Below, piece by piece: positions 1 to 8,725 of a stretch of DNA of 64,000 bases. Origin of the DNA: Paracoccus alkenifer (lineage in GTDB: Bacteria > Pseudomonadota > Alphaproteobacteria > Rhodobacterales > Rhodobacteraceae); the NCBI RefSeq assembly GCF_900108405.1, contig NZ_FNXG01000005.1, positions 153,856-217,855 of the forward strand. Direction: 5' to 3'. The translations under genes were made by a program, and so were the position numbers. Each line of letters begins with the position of its first letter. Positions within the stretch are counted from its first letter, which is position 1. Below the pieces are notes generated by a model. The model was given only the letters and a program-made list of their open reading frames with translations, ran no database searches and had not been told where the DNA came from.

Positions 1-2
1 CC

Positions 3-764
3 GGGCAGACGCTGTTGCGGCGGTTTCGCGCGGGCGGCGGGCGGCTTTACGACCTGGAATATCTGCTGGACGACCACGGGCGGCGGCTGGCGGCCTTTGG
101 TTACTGGGCGGGCTATGCCGGCGCGGCGGTATCGCTGAAATCCTGGGCGGCGCAGCAGCGGGGCGGCATCTGCGGCCCGGTCGGCACCTACCACGACAAG
201 GATGCGCTGGCGGCCGAGCTGCGGGCCGAACTGGACGCCACCGGCCAACCCCGCCCCCGCGCCATCGTCATCGGCGCGCGCGGCCGCGTCGGCTCTGGCG
301 CCGCCGATCTTTGCGGGGAAATGGGCATGCGGGTCACGAAATGGGATATGGAGGAGACCGCGCATGGCGGCCCCTTCCCGGAAATCCTGCTGCACGAGAT
401 CTTTCTCAACTGCATCCTGGCGCAGCCCGGCTGCCCGGTTTTCGTGCCGGAAACCGCGGTCAACCCGGGTCGCGCGCTGCGGGTGATCGGCGATATCGCT
501 TGCGATCCGACCAGCGAATTCAACCCGGTGCGGGTCTATGACCGCACCACCGACTGGGCCGCTCCGGCGCTGCGGGTGGCGGACAACCCGCCGCTGGACG
601 TGATGGCCATCGATAACCTGCCCTCGATGCTGCCGCGCGAATCCAGCCGCGATTATGCCTCGCAACTGTTGCCGGTGCTGCGCGAGCTCGACACCATCGA
701 CGCCGGCCCGTGGGGGCGGGCCGCGGCGATCTTTGACACGCATCTGAAAGGGCTTCAGCCATGA
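3..764 (+). CDS. Saccharopine dehydrogenase (L-lysine-forming type), C-terminal part
   Basis: This is the 3' part of a Lys1-type saccharopine dehydrogenase, which interconverts lysine plus 2-oxoglutarate with saccharopine using NAD(H). The reading frame is open to the window edge, so the true start and roughly the first 100 residues lie outside; a TTG at 15 is only an internal codon. Visible are the family segment YDLEYLLDDHGRRLAAFGYW and a Rossmann-like stretch around RAIVIGARGRVGSGA. It overlaps the next gene, a second saccharopine dehydrogenase-like protein, by 4 bases (ATGA), so the two are probably made together. The pair suggests lysine breakdown through saccharopine to aminoadipate semialdehyde, but direction is inferred. 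Confidence 0.85.
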   Translation, partial: GQTLLRRFRAGGGRLYDLEYLLDDHGRRLAAFGYWAGYAGAAVSLKSWAAQQRGGICGPVGTYHDKDALAAELRAELDATGQPRPRAIVIGARGRVGSGAADLCGEMGMRVTKWDMEETAHGGPFPEILLHEIFLNCILAQPGCPVFVPETAVNPGRALRVIGDIACDPTSEFNPVRVYDRTTDWAAPALRVADNPPLDVMAIDNLPSMLPRESSRDYASQLLPVLRELDTIDAGPWGRAAAIFDTHLKGLQP

Positions 765-1900
765 CCATCCATTGGGTCGGAACCGGACTGTCCTCGATTC
801 CCGGGCTGCGGCGGCTGCTGGGCGGCAAGGCCCCGGTCACCGTCTGGAACCGCACCGTCGAAAAGGCCGAATCCGCGGTGGGTGAGCTGACCGACGACAT
901 CCGCGAATTCTCGCCCGAACGGCTGGCGGCCGAGGTCCGGCCCGGCGACGTGGTGGTTTCCATGCTGCCCGCCGACCGCCACCCGGCGCTGGCGCGCATG
1001 TGCATCGAGCGGCGGGCGCATTTCGTCAGCTCGTCCTATATCTCGCCCGAGATGGCGGCGCTGGAACAGGCCGCGATGGATGCGGGCGTCGCGCTGGTGA
1101 ATGAGGTCGGGCTGGACCCCGGCATCGACCACCTGATGGCGCACGAGCTGGTGGCGGATTACCGCCAGATCGCGCAACCCGGGGATGAGGTCAGCTTTAC
1201 CAGCTATTGCGGCGGGATTCCGGCCCGACCCAACCCGTTCCGCTACAAGTTTTCATGGTCTCCGCTGGGGGTGCTGCGGGCGCTGCGTTCGCCCTCGCGA
1301 TCATTGCGGGACGGGGCCGAGCGGATCGTCGACCGCCCCTGGCACGCGATCGAAGCTTACGACGCGCCGCTGCCCGAACCCGAGCGGTTCGAGGTCTATC
1401 CCAACCGCGATTCGGTCGAGTTCATCGGCCAATACGGCTTTGCCCCGGACTGGAAAATCCGTGATTTCGTGCGCGGCACCCTGCGCCTGCAAGGCTGGGC
1501 CGATGCCTGGGCCGGCGTCTTTGCCGAAATCGAGACGCTGGACGGCCCCGCGGGCGAATCCCGGCTGCGCGAAATGTCCGAGCAGTTCTGGACCGAAAAC
1601 GCCTATGCCGAGGGTGAACCCGACCGGGTGGTGCTGTTCGTGCGCCTGACCGCGCGCCGGGGCGGGCAGGCGGTGTTCGACCGCGAATGGGCGCTGGATG
1701 CGCGCGGCAATGCGGACGGCAGCGCGATGGCGCAGCTGGTCTCGATCCCCGTCGCGCTGGCGGTGGATGCGGTGCTGGCGGGCGGGTTCCCCCCCGGCGT
1801 TCACCCCGCGCCCGACGATCCGGCGCTGGTCGCGGGCTGGCTGGACCAGATCCGCCAGCTTGCCGACCACATGGAAAAGCTGGACCATCTGGGGCGCTGA
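761..1900 (+). CDS. Saccharopine dehydrogenase family protein (glutamate-forming type)
   Basis: This 379-residue oxidoreductase resembles Lys9-type saccharopine dehydrogenases, which split saccharopine into glutamate and aminoadipate semialdehyde. The N-terminus IHWVGTGLSSIPGLRRLL is a Rossmann nucleotide-binding start, followed by the family-like segments SSYISPEMAALEQAAMDAGV and NEVGLDPGIDHLMA. The C-terminal half carries YPNRDSVEFIGQYGF, typical of the saccharopine dehydrogenase C-terminal domain. The ATG sits in the ATGA overlap with the upstream lysine-forming homologue, so the two enzymes would catalyse successive steps. Family members with other substrates exist (for example carboxynorspermidine dehydrogenase), but the partner gene favours saccharopine. 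Confidence 0.82.
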   Translation: MTIHWVGTGLSSIPGLRRLLGGKAPVTVWNRTVEKAESAVGELTDDIREFSPERLAAEVRPGDVVVSMLPADRHPALARMCIERRAHFVSSSYISPEMAALEQAAMDAGVALVNEVGLDPGIDHLMAHELVADYRQIAQPGDEVSFTSYCGGIPARPNPFRYKFSWSPLGVLRALRSPSRSLRDGAERIVDRPWHAIEAYDAPLPEPERFEVYPNRDSVEFIGQYGFAPDWKIRDFVRGTLRLQGWADAWAGVFAEIETLDGPAGESRLREMSEQFWTENAYAEGEPDRVVLFVRLTARRGGQAVFDREWALDARGNADGSAMAQLVSIPVALAVDAVLAGGFPPGVHPAPDDPALVAGWLDQIRQLADHMEKLDHLGR

Positions 1901-1979
1901 CGCCCCCTTGCGCCGGGAACGATTCCCTGCGCCCGCGGTTTCCTCTGTTCGCACGAATTTGTTTCAGGGGGATATTGCC

Positions 1980-3164
1980 ATGAAGCTGTTGCGTTCCGTG
2001 GCTGCTGCTGCGGCCTCGTTGTTGCCGGCATTGGGGGCTGCGCAGGATTTCAACGCCGCGCCGCCCAATGCGCCGGACCAGAGCCCTGCGTTCGAGGGTC
2101 AGGCCCGCGCGCCGGTCCTGACCGACGACATCGCGCTGAAAGCGGATGTGATCACAGACGGGCTGGACCATCCTTGGGCGATGGAGCAACTGCCCGATGG
2201 CAGTTGGCTGGTGACCGAACGGCCCGGACAGATGCGGGTGATTTCCCCGGGCGGCGAGCTGTCCGATCCGATTTCGGGCCTGCCAGAGGTGGCGGCGGTC
2301 GGCCAGGGCGGCTTGCTGGATGTGCTACTGGCCGAAGATTTCGCGCAATCGCGGCGGCTGTGGTTCAGCTATGCCGCGCCGGCCGAGGGCGGCAACCACA
2401 CCGCCGTCGCCACCGCCACGCTGTCTGCCGACAATTCGGCGCTGGAGGGCGTCGAGCAGATCTTTGCGCAGGTGCCGGTTTATGACGGCAGGCTGCATTT
2501 CGGCAGCCGGCTGGTTCATGCAGGCGATGGCAATCTGTTCGTGACGCTGGGCGAGCGGTCGGACACTCCGATCCGCGACACCGCGCAGCAGGACGACAAC
2601 CATCTGGGCAAGCTGCTGCGGATCGACGCGATGACCGGCGCGCCGGCCGAGGGCAACCCGGGGCTTGGCCTGCCCGAGGTCTGGGCCAAGGGTTTCCGCA
2701 ATGTGCAGGCCGCCGCCCGCGATGCGCAGGGGCGGTTGTGGACGGTCGAACACGGACCCAAGGGCGGGGATGAGCTGAACCGGCCCGAGCCGGGGCTGAA
2801 TTACGGCTGGCCTGTGATCACATATGGGCTGGATTATGACGGCAGCCCGATCAACGACGGCATCACCGCGCAGGACGGGATGGAGCAGCCGGTCTATTAC
2901 TGGGATCCCGTGATCGCCCCCTCGGGGTTGGTGTTCTATGATGGCGAGATGTTCCCCGAATGGCAGGGCGACGCCCTGATCGGGAATCTGCAAACAGATC
3001 AGGCGTTTACCCGGCTGCGGCTTGACGGCGACCGCGTGACCGGCGAGGCGCGCCATCTTTCCGGACAGGGCCGGGTCCGCGACATCGCGGTGGCCGCGGA
3101 CGGTGCGGTGATGCTGCTGACGGATGAGGACAACGGCGCCCTGCTGCGGGTCAGCCGGGAATGA
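1980..3164 (+). CDS. PQQ-dependent sugar dehydrogenase, periplasmic (YliI/Asd-like)
   Basis: A 394-residue secreted enzyme of the soluble PQQ aldose-sugar dehydrogenase family, which oxidises sugars in the periplasm and passes electrons to the respiratory chain. The ATG at 1980 follows an AGGGGGA ribosome site and opens a signal peptide (MKLLRSVAAAAASLLPALGA, cleavage near residue 21); the frame is open further upstream, but that part overlaps the preceding gene. Family segments include LDHPWAMEQLPDGSWLVTER near residue 60, HFGSRLVHAGDGNLFVTLGE in the middle, and the WTVEHGPKGGDELN and GLNYGWPVITYG segments of the six-bladed propeller. No PQQ biosynthesis genes are visible nearby. Confidence 0.86.
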   Translation: MKLLRSVAAAAASLLPALGAAQDFNAAPPNAPDQSPAFEGQARAPVLTDDIALKADVITDGLDHPWAMEQLPDGSWLVTERPGQMRVISPGGELSDPISGLPEVAAVGQGGLLDVLLAEDFAQSRRLWFSYAAPAEGGNHTAVATATLSADNSALEGVEQIFAQVPVYDGRLHFGSRLVHAGDGNLFVTLGERSDTPIRDTAQQDDNHLGKLLRIDAMTGAPAEGNPGLGLPEVWAKGFRNVQAAARDAQGRLWTVEHGPKGGDELNRPEPGLNYGWPVITYGLDYDGSPINDGITAQDGMEQPVYYWDPVIAPSGLVFYDGEMFPEWQGDALIGNLQTDQAFTRLRLDGDRVTGEARHLSGQGRVRDIAVAADGAVMLLTDEDNGALLRVSRE

Positions 3165-3170
3165 TCGCGC

Positions 3171-3200
3171 CTGCTGCGGGTGTGATCACATCCGCAGCAG
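3171..3200. repeat. 30-bp near-perfect palindrome at a convergent gene junction
   Basis: CTGCTGCGG (3171-3179) pairs with CCGCAGCAG (3192-3200). The centre TGTGATCACA (3181-3190) is itself a palindrome, leaving one G/T wobble pair. It lies between the sugar dehydrogenase stop and the end of the convergent DUF3775 gene, overlapping that gene's last codons and stop. It may act as a two-way terminator or mRNA-end hairpin; no T-run follows on either strand. Confidence 0.7.
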
Positions 3201-3533
3201 CTCGTCACCCTCGGCGCCGGGGGTCAGGCCAAGCGCCTCCATCCCCGATTCCAGATGGTCGGCCAGTTGCGGCTCGCCCAGCAGGTAATCCTCGGTCGGC
3301 GTGGTCTTTTCGTTGCGGGCGGTTTCGATCGCCTCGGCCAGATCCGAGGCGTCAAAGGTGCCGCGCCCGATCCACATCACGGCGGTCAGTTCGGCCTGTT
3401 CATCCTCGGTCAGGGTGCCGATGAAATCGCGCAGCTCATAAGCGCTGCGGCTGCCGCTGCCGTCCATCCCGAAATCATATTCCCGGGCTCTCAGGACGAC
3501 GAAGGCGATCTTGTCGGCGCTCAGTTCGAACAT
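3186..3533 (-). CDS. DUF3775 domain protein
   Basis: A 115-residue acidic cytoplasmic protein that resembles the DUF3775 family, common in Alphaproteobacteria and of unknown function. The start is the ATG at 3533, preceded by GAGAGGA at good spacing; the frame is open about 28 codons further upstream but without a ribosome site. Visible segments are FELSADKIAFVVLRAREYD at the N-terminus and SAYELRDFIGTLTEDEQAEL in the middle. There are no membrane segments or obvious catalytic residues. It lies just downstream of mutL on the same strand (46-base gap) and may be co-transcribed with it. Its last codons fall in a 30-bp palindrome. Confidence 0.75.
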   Translation of the reverse strand: MFELSADKIAFVVLRAREYDFGMDGSGSRSAYELRDFIGTLTEDEQAELTAVMWIGRGTFDASDLAEAIETARNEKTTPTEDYLLGEPQLADHLESGMEALGLTPGAEGDELLRM

Positions 3534-3579
3534 GGCTGTCCTCTCTTTCGGCGCATTGTCGCCCGGGGTCGCGTGTCGG

Positions 3580-5409
3580 TCAATCCTTGCGGCCGAACAG
3601 CCGCTCGATATCCGCAAGCTTCAGTTCCACCCAGGTCGGGCGGCCGTGGTTGCACTGCCCGGAACGCGGCGTCCGCTCCATCTCGCGCAAAAGCGCATTC
3701 ATTTCATCGGCATTCAGGCTGCGCCCCGACCGGACCGAGCCATGGCAGGCCATCGAGGACAGCACCGCGTCCAGCCGCCCCTGCAACCGGTCCGAGGCCC
3801 CCGCATCGGCCAGATCGTCCGCGATGTCGCGCAGCAGCGCCGCGGCATCAAGCCGCCCCAGCGCGGCGGGGATTTCCCGCACCACCACGCAGCCGGGGCC
3901 GAACGCCTCGATCACCAGCCCCAGCCGGTCGAGCTCCGCCGCCATGGAAAGCAGCCGCTCGGCGCCATCGCCCAGCTCGACGATTTCGGGAATCAGCAGC
4001 GCCTGGCTGGGGATGCGGGCGGCGGCGGCCTGAGTTTTCAGCCGCTCATAGACCAGCCGTTCATGCGCGGCGTGCTGGTCCACGATCACGATGCCGTCCG
4101 CGGTCTGGGCGATGATCCAGTTTTCATGCAGCTGCGCGCGGGCGGCGCCAAGCGGCGCCTCGGTCGGCGGCGCGGCAGGTTCGACCCTTGCGGCGGCGGG
4201 AAACACCGGTGCGGATTGCGGCCATGGGGTGGGTGCCTCGGCGAACCCCGCCGCCGCGTCGGGCAGGGGGGTCAGCGGTGCCTGCGCCTGATAGGCCGCA
4301 AGGGTTGCGGCGGGCGAGGGTCGGGGTTCCGGCCGGAACGCCGCCAGCGTCGCCGCGCCGCCGGTGGTCGAGGCGCGGTGCCCGGCCCCCGCCAGCGCGT
4401 GGCGCAGGCTGGCCACCACCAACCCCCGCGCCGCGTCGGGTTCGCGAAACCGCACCTCGGCCTTGGCGGGATGCACGTTCACGTCCACCCCCTGCGGGTC
4501 GCAATCTACAAACAGCACCGCCGCCGGGTGCCGCCCCGCGGGCAGCACGTCGAAATACCCCGCCCGCAGCGCCCCGGTCAGCAGCTTGTCGCGCACCGGG
4601 CGCCCGTTGACGTAAAGATGCTGCGCCACCGCTGCGCCGCGCGAATAGGTGGGCAGCGCCGCCAGCCCGGTCAGCCGCAGCCCGTCGCGTTCGGCGTCGA
4701 TGGGGATGGCGTTTTCAATGAACTCGCGCCCCATGACCCGGCCAATACGGGCAGACAGCGCGTCGAACAGATCGCCCTGTTCGGTATCGGCGCGAAACAG
4801 GATGCGGGCCGCGTCCTCGTCGGTCAGGGTGAATGCGACCGAGGGTTCGGCCATGGACAGGCGGCGCACCACCTCGGCGATGGCCTGGGTTTCGGCGCGG
4901 TCGCCGCGCAGGAACCGCAGCCGGGCGGGGGTGGCAAAGAACAGGTCGCGCAGCTCGACCACGGTGCCGCGGTTGCCGGCGGCGGGGCGGACGGGGCCGA
5001 TGCGCCCGCCCTCGACCGTGATGCGCGCCGCATCCGCCCCCGCCGCGCGGCTGGTGATCGACAGCCGCGCCACCGCGCCGAGGCTGGGCAGCGCCTCGCC
5101 CCGGAAACCGAAGCTGCGGATGTCCAAGAGGTCCGAGCCGTCGATCTTTGACGTGGCGTGCCGGGCCAGCGCCAGCGGCAGATCGTCGGGCGCCATGCCG
5201 CAGCCGTCGTCGCTGACCCGGATCAGCCGCTTGCCGCCGCCCGCAATGGCGATGTCGATGCGCGTGGCCCCGGCGTCCAGCGCGTTTTCCACCAGTTCCT
5301 TGACGGCCGAGGCGGGGCGTTCGACCACCTCGCCCGCCGCGATGCGGTTGGCGGTGGATTCATCAAGCTGCCGGATCAGGGGCCGGATATTGGGCGAGGA
5401 ATGCGTCAT
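3580..5409 (-). CDS. mutL: DNA mismatch repair protein MutL
   Basis: MutL, 609 residues, couples MutS mismatch recognition to strand incision. The N-terminal GHKL ATPase shows [26 protein letters not shown] and [10 protein letters not shown] proline/alanine-rich linker follows at about residues 330-420. The C-terminal domain has the endonuclease motif [12 protein letters not shown] (DQHA-x2-E-x4-E), with ACHGS and CNHGRPT. This indicates a nicking MutL, as in bacteria without MutH. The chosen start ([17 protein letters not shown]) agrees with the family's N-terminus; the open frame reaches only nine codons further. It is divergent from a small lipoprotein gene. Confidence 0.97.
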   Translation of the reverse strand: MTHSSPNIRPLIRQLDESTANRIAAGEVVERPASAVKELVENALDAGATRIDIAIAGGGKRLIRVSDDGCGMAPDDLPLALARHATSKIDGSDLLDIRSFGFRGEALPSLGAVARLSITSRAAGADAARITVEGGRIGPVRPAAGNRGTVVELRDLFFATPARLRFLRGDRAETQAIAEVVRRLSMAEPSVAFTLTDEDAARILFRADTEQGDLFDALSARIGRVMGREFIENAIPIDAERDGLRLTGLAALPTYSRGAAVAQHLYVNGRPVRDKLLTGALRAGYFDVLPAGRHPAAVLFVDCDPQGVDVNVHPAKAEVRFREPDAARGLVVASLRHALAGAGHRASTTGGAATLAAFRPEPRPSPAATLAAYQAQAPLTPLPDAAAGFAEAPTPWPQSAPVFPAAARVEPAAPPTEAPLGAARAQLHENWIIAQTADGIVIVDQHAAHERLVYERLKTQAAAARIPSQALLIPEIVELGDGAERLLSMAAELDRLGLVIEAFGPGCVVVREIPAALGRLDAAALLRDIADDLADAGASDRLQGRLDAVLSSMACHGSVRSGRSLNADEMNALLREMERTPRSGQCNHGRPTWVELKLADIERLFGRKD

Positions 5410-5532
5410 GCCCCCACATATAGCATCGAGGTCCATGGCGCGAAATTGATTCTGTTCAATACCGGCGGATTGTGGAACAGCCGGCGGCGCGCGGGCGTTG
5501 ACCCTGCAACAGATACAGAACTGGAACCGGCC

Positions 5533-5706
5533 ATGAAGATCACGAGCATGATAGTTGTTGTTGCCACCCTGGCACTGGCCGCCTGCGGTCCCAACGCCGC
5601 CACTCGCGCCACCACCGGCGCGGCGACCGGTGCCGTGGTTGCAGGCCCCGTGGGGGCTGTCGCCGGCGCCGCCGTGGGCGGCAGCGGCGTGGTCAGGGTC
5701 CGCTAA
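5533..5706 (+). CDS. Small glycine-zipper lipoprotein
   Basis: A 57-residue predicted lipoprotein. It has a short signal peptide ending in the lipobox LAAC (Cys near residue 18), followed by a small-residue repeat of Gly and Ala ([20 protein letters not shown]) typical of glycine-zipper membrane segments. It is too short for a domain name; similar tiny lipoproteins are common in Rhodobacterales. The ATG at 5533 was chosen because it opens the signal peptide; its ribosome site is weak. A clear hairpin lies just after the stop. Function unknown. Confidence 0.72.
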   Translation: MKITSMIVVVATLALAACGPNAATRATTGAATGAVVAGPVGAVAGAAVGGSGVVRVR

Positions 5707-5734
5707 GTTTCAAGGCGCCTTTCCGGGTCCTTGA

Positions 5735-5763
5735 GGAACGCCGCCTGTCCCGGGCGGCGTTCC
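5735..5763 (+). terminator. Hairpin terminator between convergent genes
   Basis: Perfect 11-bp arms GGAACGCCGCC (5735-5745) and GGCGGCGTTCC (5753-5763) with a 7-base loop, then GCATTTCC. It lies 28 bases after the small lipoprotein stop and 22 bases from the end of the convergent M16 peptidase gene, so it may serve both. The T-run is short. Confidence 0.65.
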
Positions 5764-5785
5764 GCATTTCCAGTCCATTCCCGTT

Positions 5786-7090
5786 TCAGTCCATTGCCGC
5801 GGGTCGCCCGACCAGCACGAATTCCAGCGCCTCGGGGTCCAGCATTCGCTGCGCGACCCGCTGCACGTCCTGGGCGGTCACTGCGCGCACCCGGTCGTTG
5901 CGGGTGTTGATGTAGTCGGGGGTCATCCCCATCAGCTGCATTCCGGCAAGAATCCCCGCGATCCGGCGGTTGCCGTCGAAACGCAGCGGGTATTCGCCGG
6001 TCAGATAGGTCTTGGCGTCGGCCAGTTCCTGTTCCGTCACGCCGTCGCGGATCTCGCCCCAGATCTGGCGCAGCAGCGCCACGGCCTCGGGCGTGCGGTC
6101 GTTGGCGGTGGCCATGCCGCCGCCCCAGCTGTCCGCCAGCACCTGATTGGACAGGCTCGAGCCGACGCCATAGGTCAGCCCGCGCTTTTCCCGGATCTCG
6201 TCCATCAGCCGCGATGAAAACCCGCCTCCGCCAAGAATATGGTTCAACACCACCGCCGCGAAATAATCCGGGTCGTCGATGGGCAGCCCGGCTTGGGCAA
6301 AGCGCACCACCGTCTGCGGGCTGTCCCAGTCAATCACCGTGGTGGCGCCGGTCAGCTGCAATTCGGGGGGGCGCGGCAGCGGCGCCGTGGCCTGCGCCGG
6401 CAGAGCGCCCAAGATACGGTCCAGCAGCAGCCCCAGCGATTGCGCGTCGATGTCGCCTGCGGCCGAGACGATCACCCGGTCGCGGGCGATCACGCTTGCG
6501 TGGGCATCCAGCAGATCCTCGCGTGTCAGGGCCGATACCGATTCAGCGGTGCCGGTCAGGGACGAGCCATAGGGGTGGTCGCCCCACATCCGCCGCGCCA
6601 TCTCGATTGCGGCGATGCTGCCGGGGTCGCTGTCCTGCGACCGGATCACCGACAGCGCCTGCGCGCGCACGCGTTCCACCGCATCCGCGTCGAAACGCGG
6701 CCGGGCCAGCGCGTCGGCCAGCAGATCGGCGGCGGCATCGCGGTTTTCGGTCAGGGTGCGAAAACCGACCATCACTGCATCGTCCGAGACGTCGAACGCG
6801 GCCGAGGCCGCCAGCGCCTCCATCGCTTCGGCAAAGGCCACGGCGTCGCGGTCGCCCGCGCCCTCCTCCAGCAGCGCGGTCATCAGGTGGATGGCGCCCC
6901 GCTTGCCCGGCGCATCGACCGAGGCGCCGCCGCGAAAGGCGATCTCGATGGCGACAAAGGGGATCGAGTGATCCTCGACCAGCCAGGCGTCGATGCCCCG
7001 CGGCGAGGTGACCTGCTGGATGTCGATGGCCTGCGCGGGCAGCGCCAGCAGCAGCGTCAGCGAGATGGCGGCAAAGGCGCGGCGGATCAT
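5786..7090 (-). CDS. M16 family peptidase-like protein, zinc motif absent
   Basis: A 434-residue secreted M16 (insulinase/pitrilysin) homologue. It has a signal peptide (MIRRAFAAISLTLLLALPAQA). The family's HxxEH metal site is replaced by IHLMTALLEEG, so the first zinc His and the catalytic Glu positions are lost. The substrate-groove segment GGGGFSSRLMDEIREKRGL is kept near residue 290. It overlaps the upstream M16 gene, which has an intact HYLEH, by 4 bases (ATGA). This is the common alphaproteobacterial arrangement of an active and an inactive M16 subunit that presumably form a periplasmic heterodimer. The gene ends facing a hairpin terminator. Confidence 0.88.
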   Translation of the reverse strand: MIRRAFAAISLTLLLALPAQAIDIQQVTSPRGIDAWLVEDHSIPFVAIEIAFRGGASVDAPGKRGAIHLMTALLEEGAGDRDAVAFAEAMEALAASAAFDVSDDAVMVGFRTLTENRDAAADLLADALARPRFDADAVERVRAQALSVIRSQDSDPGSIAAIEMARRMWGDHPYGSSLTGTAESVSALTREDLLDAHASVIARDRVIVSAAGDIDAQSLGLLLDRILGALPAQATAPLPRPPELQLTGATTVIDWDSPQTVVRFAQAGLPIDDPDYFAAVVLNHILGGGGFSSRLMDEIREKRGLTYGVGSSLSNQVLADSWGGGMATANDRTPEAVALLRQIWGEIRDGVTEQELADAKTYLTGEYPLRFDGNRRIAGILAGMQLMGMTPDYINTRNDRVRAVTAQDVQRVAQRMLDPEALEFVLVGRPAAMD

Positions 7091-8490
7091 TGCAGCTGCT
7101 CCGATTCGGTGTCGGGGGCGGTGTCGTCGGCAAGCCCGGCCGCTTGGGGCAAGGGCGGCGCGTCGGTTTCGGCCGGTTTCAGCAGGCTGGTCACCCCGGC
7201 GCGCTCGCCCAGGGCCAGATCGGCGGCGGCGCGCACATCCTCGGCGGTGACGGCGGCCAGCAGCTCGGGCCAGTCGTTCACGTCCTCGATCCCCAGTCCG
7301 ATCGCCAGCCCTTGCCCATAGTCATAGGCCCGCCCATGCGCCGAATCGCGCTGATAGATGCGGGCGGCGCGCAGCTGCGTCTTGACCCGTTCCAACTGCG
7401 CCGGGTCCGGGCCGTCGCGCCGGAAATCCGCCAGCGCCTGCATCAGCGCCGATTCCGCCGCCGCATCGTCGCTGCCGGGCGGATAGGCCATCGAGACGCT
7501 GAAGGTGGTCGGGTCCACGCTCAGCCCGTCATAGCTGGCGCCGACCCACAGCGCCTTGCCGGTCAGCACCAGCCGCTGGCCGAGGTATGAGGTCTGGGCC
7601 GAACCCGCCAGCAGCTCGGCCAGCACGCTCAGCGCGGCGGCGGTGGCCTGATCGCCGGGGTTGCGTTCCGGCACGATCACGCTGCGCGACAGCACCGGCT
7701 GCGGCACGCGCGGGTCGCTCATCTCCATCCGCCGCTCGGCGCGCTGGGCGGGTTCCTGCGGGCGCGGGGCGCGGGCGGCGGCCTGTTTCGGGGGGATGGG
7801 GCCGTAATGGGTCTGCGCCAGCTGCCGCACCTCGTCGGCGGTCACGTCGCCCGCGACCACCAGCACCGCGGCATTCGGGGCATAGTGGCGGTCATACCAG
7901 TCCAGCGCATCCTCGCGCGTGAGGTCCATCATTTCCTGCCGCCAGCCGATCACCGGGTGGCCGTAGGGGTGGTTGTAGAACTGCACGGCCAGGCGTTCCT
8001 CGGCAAACAGCGCGCGGGGGTCGCTGTCGGTGCGCTGGGCGCGTTCCTCCAGCACCACCTGCCGTTCGGCCTGCCAGTCATCCTCGCCGATGCGCAGATT
8101 CGCCATGCGGTCGGCCTCCATCCCCATCACGAGGTCGAGCCGGTCCGAGGCGATGCGCTGGAAATAGGCGGTATAGTCATAGCTGGTAAAGGCGTTGTCC
8201 ATGCCGCCATTGGCGGTGACGGTCTTCGACAGCTCGCCCGGGGCCAGCTTGTCGGTGCCCTTGAACATCAGGTGTTCAAGATAATGCGCCAGCCCCGACT
8301 TGCCCGGTTCCTCGTCGGCCGAGCCGATCCGATACCAGACCATCTGCACCACCACCGGGGCACGGTGATCCTCGATCACCACCGCCTGCATGCCGTTGTT
8401 GAGGGTGAAATGGGATACGCCCGGCGGCATCTCGGCCAGCGCGGGGGTGGCGGTGGCGGCAAGCAGAATGGCAAGGGTGCGGCGCATCAA
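7087..8490 (-). CDS. M16 family zinc metallopeptidase, active subunit
   Basis: A 467-residue periplasmic M16 peptidase with a signal peptide (MMRRTLAILLAATATPALA). It has the inverted zinc motif HYLEH near residue 69, followed by LMFKGTDKLAPGELSK, as in pitrilysin and processing-peptidase subunits. A second M16 domain fills the C-terminal half. The downstream gene, overlapping by ATGA, is a homologue without the metal site, so this one probably supplies catalysis in a heterodimer. Upstream lie bamF and lspA on the same strand, which places the pair in an envelope-related cluster. The substrate is unknown. Confidence 0.9.
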   Translation of the reverse strand: MMRRTLAILLAATATPALAEMPPGVSHFTLNNGMQAVVIEDHRAPVVVQMVWYRIGSADEEPGKSGLAHYLEHLMFKGTDKLAPGELSKTVTANGGMDNAFTSYDYTAYFQRIASDRLDLVMGMEADRMANLRIGEDDWQAERQVVLEERAQRTDSDPRALFAEERLAVQFYNHPYGHPVIGWRQEMMDLTREDALDWYDRHYAPNAAVLVVAGDVTADEVRQLAQTHYGPIPPKQAAARAPRPQEPAQRAERRMEMSDPRVPQPVLSRSVIVPERNPGDQATAAALSVLAELLAGSAQTSYLGQRLVLTGKALWVGASYDGLSVDPTTFSVSMAYPPGSDDAAAESALMQALADFRRDGPDPAQLERVKTQLRAARIYQRDSAHGRAYDYGQGLAIGLGIEDVNDWPELLAAVTAEDVRAAADLALGERAGVTSLLKPAETDAPPLPQAAGLADDTAPDTESEQLQ

Positions 8491-8586
8491 CGGGCTCCGA
8501 TCTTTCGCGGGGTGGCAAGAGGTTGGCCGCTGGGCGCCCGGGGCGCAAGCCGCCCGCGGTCAAGCCATGGTGAGCGGGCGCGGCTG

Positions 8587-8716
8587 TCTTTGGTGCCCAA
8601 ATATCCCGGGGGTGCGGGGGCAGCGCCCCCGTTGCGGCGTATCCATCCCGAGTCACCGCCGGAACGGGGGGCTTTCCGCCCCCCGCACCCCCCGGAGGAT
8701 ATTTTTACACCAAAGA
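8587..8716. repeat. Composite intergenic palindrome, family A
   Basis: A nested inverted repeat about 130 bases long fills most of the gap between the bamF stop and the M16 gene. Outer arms are TCTTTGGTG (8587-8595) and CACCAAAGA (8708-8716). Inside them AAATATCCCGGGGGTGCGGG is mirrored by a CCCGCACCCCCCGGAGGATATTT-like arm, and each half has its own small GC hairpin (GGGGGCAGCGCCCCC; GGGGGGCTTTCCGCCCCCC). Related sequences recur after other stop codons in the window, so it behaves like a dispersed terminator-like repeat. Confidence 0.7.
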
Positions 8717-8725
8717 CTGGAACGT

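Noticed and set aside
3511..5151. Long plus-strand open frame (546 codons) opposite mutL
   Set aside because: It lies wholly opposite a certain MutL, has Arg/Gly/Gln-rich composition without domains, and is the usual high-GC antisense shadow.
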